From: Chara braunii
Taxonomy: Eukaryota; Streptophyta; Charophyceae; Charales; Characeae
DNA: 25,965 nt
NCBI GenBank assembly: GCA_003427395.1
Contig: BFEA01000154.1
Coordinates: 2,687,179 to 2,713,143 of the forward strand
Direction of reading: 5' to 3'
The notes beneath the pieces are model-generated. The model did no database searches, was not told the DNA's origin, and saw only the letters and a program-made list of their open reading frames with translations. This document shows, piece after piece, positions 19,206 through 25,965 of this stretch; position 1 is the first letter of the stretch; each line of letters opens with the position of its first letter. The translations under genes were made by a program, and so were the position numbers.

Positions 19206-19691
19206 TCAGCTACTGCGAGCTGGTGAATACCGTTTCACTCCTGCCGGCCTAAATTCGAGGTCCTCCGAGAATATTTCAGTCCAAGGCAGGACTATGTCAG
19301 GAGCCGTTTCTAGAAGTTCAGTTCTGGTGAACCACCGGTCGTCTTCTGGTTCCTGATATGCAAATCTGACTTTATACTGTTTTTGAGGACGACCTCGACC
19401 TCCTGTTCTAAACACGTCTTCACCTACAATGCCGTCAATGTCGTACCTCCCATCCATGTCTGGAGGGATCATGGAACGTCTAGATGGAAACTGATCACTT
19501 ACTGTGCATGGCAACAACTTTGACGCATGGAAAACTGGGTAGGTGTGGAGGTGTAGTGGAATCTCTATCGAGTAGGACGGACCATCTTCTCCGCCCTTGA
19601 CTTCTAGAACTGGCCACGGTCCTCTATACGCAGGTAGTAACTTTTGCGAGATGTTCTCCTCAGGAGCAAACTCTTTAGCTTTGACCCAGAC
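19206..19691 (-). pseudogene. Integrase C-terminal domain and chromodomain-like tail
   Basis: The pol frame resumes after the TAA at 19692 with VWVKAKEFAP and runs openly to the terminator at 19206. The first part (LLPAYRGPWPVLEVKGGEDG, PVFHASKLLP) is the usual Ty3/gypsy integrase C-terminal fold, which binds DNA. It is followed by YDIDGIVGED, KQYKVRFAYQ and EPEDDRWFTRTELLETAPDI, which match the layout of a chromodomain (strand, YKVRF strand, W, helix). Chromodomains of chromoviruses recognise histone marks and steer integration. The aromatic cage looks only partly conserved. About 160 codons. Confidence 0.75.
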
Positions 19692-20339
19692 TTAGTCGCC
19701 TACTTGGAACTGTGAGGGGCGACAATGTTTGTTGGCTTGTTCTATCATTCTATGCTGGGCCTTCCTGAGCTTCTCTACAACAGTAGCTAATTCTTTCTCG
19801 TGCTGTATAGCAAACTCCCTAGTACCGGGCGGTAGCCTATGAATCTGATCACGGTTAAGTCCTTCAAACGGTCTGCGCGGTCTAAAGGACTTGTGCAGTT
19901 CATTGGGAGTGCGGCATGTAGACAAATGCACACTATTGTTATTGGCACTGGCTACCTTGGGGAGCATCTCGTCCCAGTCAACTTGATCTGGTCTGATGTA
20001 CATTCTCAGAACTTGCTGCAGGATCTTATTCATTTGTTCAGTCTGACCGTTGGTCTCGGGATGACGGCCAGACGACATTAATAACTCAGAGCCATAGACT
20101 CTCATCAACTCCTGCCAGTTCTGACTCGTGAACCGGGTGTCTCTATCACTAACTATGGACAATGGGACCCCGTGTTCACTGACCCAATGGTCAAAGAATT
20201 TACGGATCACTAACTCGGTCCGTGCCTCTGAAGGCAATGGTATAAAACCAACATATTTGCTAAATTTGTCGACTATCACCTTGACTTGGCTCTTGCCGTG
20301 CCTACTCTTGACGCCCGCGTCCATGAAGTCGATGGACAC
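19692..20339 (-). pseudogene. Integrase catalytic core, cut by nonsense codons
   Basis: This segment runs between TAA codons at 20340-20342 and 19692-19694. It holds the DDE core: SIDFMDAG with the first Asp, FSKYVGFIPLP, VSDRDTRFTS with the second Asp, and GRHPETNGQTEQMNKIL with the Glu, so all three acidic residues are present. The enzyme would join element ends to host DNA. The helical stretch that follows (EKELATVVEKLRKAQHRMIE) and FQVGD lead to the C-terminal domain. Both flanking stops fit CAA changed to TAA. A standalone product would lack the zinc finger and C-terminus. Confidence 0.85.
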
Positions 20340-20963
20340 TTAATCCCCGGGCTGATCAGGAATAGGCAAGGGTCTGAGAAGACCTAGCGGAGCACGCGTA
20401 GTAGTCTTATTCCGCTGGCAAACTTTACAACTGCGGACATACTCTATACAGTCATTCTTCATTCCTGGCCAGGTGTACGCGTGCATTAGATTGGCTAGAG
20501 TCTTTTGCCAACCAAAATGACCCTCTGTGTCGTGACATTCTCCTAAGATCAAACTACGGATCTCCTCACTATTGGGAATGCACAGACGGTCAACTACGTT
20601 TGTCTTCTCAAATAACAGTCCGTTAGTAGTGCGGTAATCTGGCTCGGTCTCTGGAGCCTCCTTTACTCTCTTGAGGAGGTCACTATAAATAGGGTCGTGC
20701 GCATATGCTTCTTTAACTCTTTCCTGCAGGTCTCTCCCTATGTCCAGGTAGTGAACTATCGCTCCAAAGTAGTCAGCTCTCCTACTCAGAGCGTCCGCAA
20801 CTACATTATATTTACCCTTGACTGGCTTGAGCTCAAAATCGTACTGGTCTATTTCTGCGGCCCACCTAGTAAGCTTAGGTGTCATCTTGGCCTGCGTCTT
20901 TAACCATCGCAACGTTTCGTGGTCAGAATAGACTTTGAAATGCCTCCCAAGCAAGTAGTGCTT
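20340..20963 (-). pseudogene. RNase H end and integrase zinc-finger domain
   Basis: The frame continues after the TGA at 20964 with LLGRHFKVYSDHETLRWL and DALSRR, the end of the RNase H domain. The integrase HHCC zinc finger follows: H-x-x-x-x-H in ECHDTEGHFGW, then YTWPGM and CKVCQRNK. The zinc finger helps integrase multimerise and bind element ends. It reads to PIPDQPGD and then TAA at 20340. The upstream TGA lies exactly where Gypsy elements have a conserved Trp (ALEH-W-KHYL), so TGG to TGA is the likely change. Confidence 0.85.
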
Positions 20964-22592
20964 TCAATGTTCTAGCGCTTGCCTGAGAGCGTAGAGTTCC
21001 CTCTCATAGGTAGATGTCGCAACCTTCTCTGAAGGCATCCTAGCAGACATGAACTCTACGGGCCTATAACCATTGCCATCGTCTTGCTGCAAAACAGCAC
21101 CTATGCCGTACTGACTAGCGTTCGTAGTGACGACAAAGGGTAAGGACGGATCGGCCACCTTAAGGACTGGATACTCTATCAGTGTCTGCTTCAACTTCTT
21201 CATAGCAGACGTGCAATCCTTGTCCCACTTCCAGATGGCCTCTTTCCTTAGCAATCTGCGAAGGGGCGCAGCGATAGTGGAGAAGTTCCTTACGAACTTC
21301 CTATAGTAGTTTGCTAGGCCTAAGAACGACCGCAACTCTGTCAACGTACGCGGTGTTGGCCAATCCCTGATCGCTGCAATCTTACTATCCTGTGGCTTGA
21401 TGCCGTCTCCGTCTAAGACGTGGCCCAAATACAACACTTGGGTCTTCGCCCATTCGCACTTCTTTGCGTTGATCTTGAAGTTAGCTTCTCTCAGCTTCTC
21501 CAAGACCTGCCTGAGATGACCCTGATGCTCTTGAAGGGTCTTGCTAAACACTAGGATATCATCCAAATAAACTACAACAAACCTATCTAACCACAGCCTA
21601 AACAAATCATTCATACACCGCTGGAAAGTCGCTGGCGCGTTGGTTAGTCCAAAGGGCATCACGATGAACTCGTAGTGCCCGTATCTAGTCCGGAAAGCTG
21701 TCTTGTACTGATCATCAGGATAAACCTCTATCTGATGATACCCGGACTTTAGATTTATCTTCGTAAAATATTTGCACCCCTGCACTCGATCCAAAAGATC
21801 ATCTATCCTAGGCAGTGGCTCAGCATTCTTCAAGTTTATTGTGATAGCATTCAGACCCCTATAGTCTATGCACATCCTAAGCTCTCCCTTCTTCTTGGGG
21901 ACAAACAAAACAGGTGCTCCAAATGGAGACGAACTGGGCCTAATCCAACCCTTCTCTAGGAGCTCGTCTAGTTGCTTGCGCAACTCGTCTAACTCCCGCG
22001 GGGACATCCTATACACTGCTCCCTTGGGGGTCCTACTGCCAGGCTCAATCTCAATACGATGCTGGATCGGCCGCGGTACTACTCCTATCGGTGGCTTCGC
22101 TAAGTCTGTGAATTCTTCCAGCAGCTTGGCAATAGCAGGGTCTATAGGCTTCTCTTCCTTAGGCTCAGTGGCTGGCCTAACATAGGCTACAAAAACCTGT
22201 TCCTCTAGCTGCTCCTTTTTCACTAGCCTTGCGAACGCAGGAGCGCTAAGGCAGCAATGCGCTAGGGAGTTGTCTACTCCTGACACATGAAACAGGCGGG
22301 CAGTCTTGACACTGCCTGTTGGACTAGGGAGCCTACACTCGTGCTTTCTCAAGTGGAGTGTGGCCCCTGCTGCCTCTCCCCAGTCCATACCCAGGACTAT
22401 GTCAAACGGGAGGCTATCCTCTACGAGGAGAGTCAGGGAATGGAGAACTTTTTCCATCTTCCCATCCTTTTCTAGGCGGAAATACGCCTGGATTCTCTCT
22501 ACGTACTCCTCTACTCGCATAGTGCGATTGTCCGCGAGGATACTTACTATGGGGTCTGCTAGTCGTTGGACTTTCAACTGCAACTTCAGCTT
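20964..22592 (-). pseudogene. Protease end, reverse transcriptase and RNase H with catalytic D-to-N changes
   Basis: About 540 codons are open. The protease end reads DIVLGMDW. RT follows with KGWIRPSSSPFGAPVLFVPK, MCIDYRGLN, FGLTNAPATFQRCM, VVYLDDILVFS (YLDD at 21558-21569) and YLGHVL. RNase H starts near IWKWDKDC. Motif A reads FTKINLKSGYHQI, with Asn (codon 21753-21755) where Ty3/gypsy RTs have the catalytic Asp. The RNase H opening reads TTNAS, with Asn (codon 21120-21122) for the first catalytic Asp. Both are GAY to AAY changes. So even without the nonsense codons this polyprotein should be inactive in both activities. Confidence 0.92.
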
Positions 22593-22967
22593 CTACAACG
22601 CCTTCCTACTAATATAACTACGAGTGGCTCCACTATCCACTAAGGCGCCAACTTGTCCTCTAAAGATCTCTGTATCTACTAGTATAAGCTGCCCCCTATT
22701 TTCTTTCCTCATCTTGGCCCAGGCGGGCATTCTCTCCTTCAATTCCTCTGCCACGCCTGTGAGGGAAGTGCCTAGAGAGACTCTAACACACGCAGTCTCT
22801 GGGCAGCTATCTAGGCACCGGCTTGCAACTTCTGCCATGGGCTCATGTGGTTTGGGAGATTCGTGCCGGCTTGCTAACTCATCTCCACATAGCCCTATGG
22901 TAGAGGCAGTTGCTACCCCTACCGGGGGCTGCCTTTTGCTTCCTGTGCAGCCCAACGAGCCTCCCTA
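22593..22967 (-). pseudogene. Aspartic protease segment and pol start
   Basis: The pol frame opens after a TAG near 22968, overlaps the end of gag by about 48 bases in the minus-one frame, and reads to TAG at 22593. The protease active site is VDSGATRSYIS (DSGA) near 22600-22640. Protease matures Gag and Pol. No ATG precedes it, which fits translation by frameshift or an in-frame fusion lost by mutation. The TAG after SRKAL lies within the protease and would fit CAG to TAG. The remaining protease motif LGMDW is downstream in the same frame. Confidence 0.8.
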
Positions 22968-24680
22968 TACTTCGGACAGTATTTGATGATGTGGCCAGGG
23001 TCACTGCAATAAATGCACTGCCCCTGGTTCACATGCTGTTGCCATAAGCGCTGGTCCAGGCCCAGATCTTCCCAAGGCCTGCCTTGTGGCAGCCCTGGGT
23101 GCCATCCACTTCTCCTATAAGGGGACTTATTCCCTGACCGGTTTTGCGGGGGACCTTGACCCCTTCCTCCCGCTTGGCGGTTTCCTCCTCTACCGCCAAC
23201 CCCCTGATCGCCCTGAGAACGGTTCCCTGAGGCCCGGCCCCCTTGGCCCTGGCCTATTCCTCCTCCTTGCGGCCTCCCTCCAGCCGCGACAGCAGCGTAG
23301 GTCCTCCCCTGACTACTGCTACTGTCATTTTCCTCGAGCCCCCACTCTATCTGATCGTAGGGGATCTCATCGACACTACCCTCGTCTAAGGTCAGGATCA
23401 GGCTATCCTTTGTCTTCACCTGTCCTGAGATAGTGCGACCCTTCCACTTTTTTCCCTTATCCAAGTCCTTGTGCCAGAAAGTGGAAACTGACGCAGACTT
23501 TGCTTCAAATGCCACCACTTCCCTGCTCAAGGCGTCATAGGTCATGATGGGTTGCTGGCTCTTCCCAAAAAAGAGCCCACGCAACGATTCGAGCATAGCC
23601 CGGTAGAAGAGGTTGACCAGTTGGGTCTTTGTGACCCCATGGTCAGGAGTAGCCACTAACTCGTCCATTACTCCCTTGAGTGCCTTGGCACTCCTCCACT
23701 GACGAGAGTGGATAGTCTGCAATCGGTCAGAGGCTCTAACATTGCGCGAGATATCTGCAAATCGTTCGCGCAACAACTTAAGAAAGTCCGCGAGGGGGGT
23801 GAAAGCAGAGTAGGCAACCACATCATCGCTGCAGTGTGCAAAACTGGCGGCTTCTTCCTTCAATGCATGGATGGCTATCAGGACCTGCTCATCGGGGGAC
23901 ACTTTCTTCAGGTGCACGTACGTTCTTACGTTGGCTTCCGAGTTGTCAAAGTTCTCTTCCTTTTTCCCGCTGTAGGAATCAGGGAATTTGACTTTGACTG
24001 GCTCCCTGCGAGGATGTGCTTCCTCTTCCTTGGGAGCCGCCAGTTTAACACCTTCACTGGCGCCGATGCAGAAGCATTCTGTTTTCTCGAGGCGATGCTT
24101 TACCTCAGCTCCTACGGCGCCTTCCAGTTCGCGAGCAAAATCACGAAATCCCATCCGCATCGAGCGCACGGCCATATCCTGACTCCTGCTAAACGCATAC
24201 TGTTCCTCCTGAACTCGCGCCAAGCGCTCGACGTTTAGGGCGATGATCTCCACTTTTCGTTGGAGATCCACCTGGGCGGTCAATTGTTCTTTCAAGTTCT
24301 TTACCCCCTCTAATTCTTTGGCCGCCTCACTTGCCGCATCCACCCTCCTCTTCTTTTCCCTCATCATTCTAAGCCTCCACTCCATCCTCGTCTCATCTTC
24401 CATCGCCTGTCGCTTCAGGGGGTCTTCCTCTACATCCCATGCTTTAACGGCGGCTTCTTGCTCATCCTTGGGGATATACATTGCAACCTCCTCCTCTTCT
24501 CTTGGCCATTTCCTCCTCTATCTTCTTCAGTTTCGCCGCCTGTTCCTCCATCAAGGCCTTTCTCTTGGCCTCTTTCTTCTCTTTCCTCTCCTTCAGGATC
24601 GCGNCGGCCTTGGCCTCTTCTTCAGGTGTGTAGGGGTGGGTGGTTGTACCACCCTTGGTCTCTACCCTACACGAAAATGT
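22919..24680 (-). pseudogene. Gag polyprotein with zinc knuckle, N-terminus shifted
   Basis: The main frame is 520 codons from ATG at 24481 to TAG at 22919. It has coiled-coil N-terminal parts (KELEGVKNLKEQLTAQVDLQ), a capsid-like gag domain (VKVKFPDSYSGKKEENFDN; LADFLKLLRERFADI; LVNLFYRAMLESL), and a Gly/Gln/Arg-rich tail. One canonical knuckle follows, CIYCSDPGHIIKYC (CX2CX4HX4C) at 22976-23017. The true N-terminus probably lies upstream in another frame: TTTHPYTPEEE, then a K/E-rich helix to KIEEEMAKR (about 24680-24500). The frame changes within a gag/gaa repeat near 24490-24500, a likely slippage site. Gag packages element RNA into particles. Confidence 0.85.
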
Positions 24681-24830
24681 GTTCCAGAATCCCAATGGGA
24701 AAATGAAACGCCAAAGGGTCCCCCAGAGGGAGAACCCCACAAGCAAACCGTACATGGGGTAGTCGTCCATGGTGTTCAGGTGCACGACAATGTCCCACTC
24801 CTCACCACGTAGACCTACCCAAACCACTGA

Positions 24831-25015
24831 CTAACTGACTCTCTAAGGACCACAGGGTTCGTATAGAACCCCGTCAGCTATGGTCGCTAGCCTAGACCTA
24901 CACTATGGCTGTCACTACTGAACCAGTGGCTGATCAGGAGGCATTTAAGGAGATCCCCCGTAACTCCACAAGAATTCTTTAACGTCGCAGTCAGGACGAC
25001 GTGATCAGCTTGGTT
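24831..25015 (-). other. Gypsy 5' leader, no sites assigned
   Basis: Non-coding sequence upstream of gag on the minus strand. A primer-binding site complementary to a tRNA 3' end would be expected near here, but I found no match I would defend. Confidence 0.3.
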
Positions 25016-25369
25016 CTGCCTGTTGCATCAGCCCACAACTCAGCCTTTCGGGCCTACCGTGCCACACCGAGCAGCCCGCCGGTCTGTACCGGTCCTTGGG
25101 GGGGTTCGTGTCCCCCGGGACAGTCGAGTCGTCAGACACGGCCTTTAGCCTTACTAGATTCGGTAGGGGTTTGGGTCAACAAGGCCCTCAACACTTAAGA
25201 CTGCCTGGTGTGTCAGCCCACAACTGCCGTTCAAGCCCAGCGTGCCACGCCCCATCCGCGTCCCGCCGGTCAGCACCGGTCCTTGGGAGGGTTAGGCCCC
25301 CCGGGACAGTGAGATTAGACACGGTATTAGCTCTACAAGGTCAGGTAGGGGTTTCGTCATCCAGGCCCT
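25016..25369. repeat. 185-bp imperfect tandem repeat, two copies
   Basis: Units start at 25016 and 25201. Shared blocks in order are ctgcct, tcagcccacaact, cgtgccac, ccgccggt, accggtccttggg, cccccgggacagt, agacacgg, ggtaggggttt and aggccct. The array is on the promoter side of the gypsy element and may be part of its 5' LTR, where tandem repeats often act as enhancers. No second LTR was found to confirm this. Confidence 0.85.
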
Positions 25370-25528
25370 ATCCTTCATCCACAGAGTACTACCACTTAGG
25401 ACAAAAGAGACTCAATGCAGAAAGAAGAGACAGACAGCCTCAGACTCAGCAAGTACCGCAGGGTGAGTGCACATCCACAGGGTGAGGGGGTAGGCTAGGG
25501 CTTGGCGAGATATTACCAACTCCAGCTT

Positions 25529-25627
25529 GGTCAAAGTCTTGGTCAACGGCGCCCGTCAACTCTTCGGTCAACGCTTGGTCAACGCGGTAAGACCCTGGTC
25601 AACACCCCGGTCAACCTTCCAGTCAAC
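25529..25627 (-). promoter_or_regulatory. Array of eight W-box-like GTCAA cores
   Basis: GTCAA occurs eight times in 99 bp. Site starts are 25529, 25541, 25554, 25566, 25577, 25597, 25609 and 25621. On the minus strand these read TTGAC; six are TTGACC and one TTGACT, matching the WRKY factor W-box TTGAC(C/T), and one is TTGACG. All have the same orientation, pointing toward gag. Plant retrotransposon LTRs often carry stress-response boxes. Spacing of 11-20 bp is irregular, so a decayed minisatellite is the alternative. Confidence 0.5.
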
Positions 25628-25913
25628 TCTCCACCTCGGCTATGGCTGCCGGCAGCTTCCTCTTCGCCACCCTTATCCCCTTCTCCCCTTTCCTTCACCT
25701 TCTTCTTCCTTTCTTATTCCTTTTTTTTTTTTTTTTTTTATCACCCTCGGCTATGTCTGTCTTCCACCTCGATGTCTCCTTCTTCCTCCTTCTCCGTCCT
25801 CTCTCTCCTTCGTTACTCCCGTGATGACGCTCCGCGGCTATGGCCGCTTTCTTCCTCCTTCGTGGGACTGCGTGACACGTTTCACAAGTAAGTGACAACC
25901 AAACTTGTATCGC

Positions 25914-25965
<52 letters not shown>
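25628..25965. repeat. Pyrimidine-rich flank with T19 and CT microsatellite
   Basis: Mostly C/T sequence with T19 at 25721-25739 and a (TC)n run from about 25917 to the window end. Open frames are Ser/Phe/Leu low-complexity and not credible genes. Confidence 0.8.

Larger units (their letters stand above)
19206..24830 (-). mobile_element. Decayed Ty3/gypsy LTR retrotransposon with chromodomain-like tail
   Basis: Reading leftward on the minus strand there is Gag with a CCHC knuckle, aspartic protease, RT, RNase H, HHCC integrase zinc finger, DDE integrase core and a chromodomain-like segment. Integrase after RT/RNase H marks Ty3/gypsy, and the C-terminal chromodomain marks the chromovirus branch, whose integration is guided by chromatin. 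Pol keeps one frame for about 3.7 kb but has stops at 22593, 20964, 20340 and 19692. Gag is shifted near its N-terminus. LTRs were not identified with confidence, nor was a primer-binding site. Confidence 0.93.

Noticed and set aside
23708-24238. Plus-strand ORF of 176 codons opposite gag
   Set aside because: It is the antisense shadow of the gag frame, which has clear domain motifs.
18361-25965. Matching LTR pair for the gypsy element
   Set aside because: Eye comparison of 18361-19200 with 24850-25965 gave only words of about 10 bases; no alignable LTRs could be defended, and the 5' LTR may run past the window.

Overview
The window looks like repeat-dense nuclear DNA of a plant-lineage eukaryote. 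It holds a plant-type L1-like LINE, a Ty3/gypsy element with a chromodomain-like tail, long homopolymer and dinucleotide tracts, and two kinds of undetermined base. The gypsy Gag N-terminus has a TTTHPYT start followed by a K/E-rich coiled coil, which reminds me of elements in the charophyte alga Chara; that is memory and was not checked by a search. No bacterial-style operon, tRNA, rRNA or CRISPR array was seen.

Layout. 1-2340: mostly unassigned sequence with a 53-bp tandem repeat that carries a hairpin (1834-1950). 2353-4050: an unrecognised, gene-like, probably decayed or intron-containing region on +, with two or three copies of a related peptide unit. 4050-5560: unassigned, containing a short dispersed repeat (5026-5140) whose second copy lies at 16373-16501. 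About 5560-6772: a purine-rich array of roughly 200-bp monomers. 7254-15117: a decayed LINE on + (ORF1 with a zinc knuckle, a middle coding region, then ORF2 with endonuclease, reverse transcriptase and zinc-binding C-terminus). 15327-15546: assembly gap. 15547-18360: non-coding repeats, including a 247-bp-period direct repeat and a strong hairpin followed by a poly(A) tract. 19206 to about 24830: a decayed Ty3/gypsy retrotransposon on the minus strand (gag, protease, RT, RNase H, integrase, chromodomain-like tail). 24830-25965: probable 5' flank of that element with a 185-bp tandem repeat, an array of WRKY-type W-box cores and a terminal CT microsatellite.

How it fits together. The two retroelements supply nearly all recognisable coding capacity and neither looks autonomous. 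The LINE ORF2 needs about four frame changes and has nine in-frame stops. The gypsy pol keeps one reading frame from protease to chromodomain but has four in-frame stops, and the catalytic Asp of RT motif A and of RNase H have both become Asn. The lesions in pol that can be judged all fit C-to-T or G-to-A changes. The most interesting leads are the monomer array upstream of the LINE (possibly a monomeric LINE promoter), the unknown peptide-unit region at 2.3-4.0 kb, and the W-box array beside the gypsy element.
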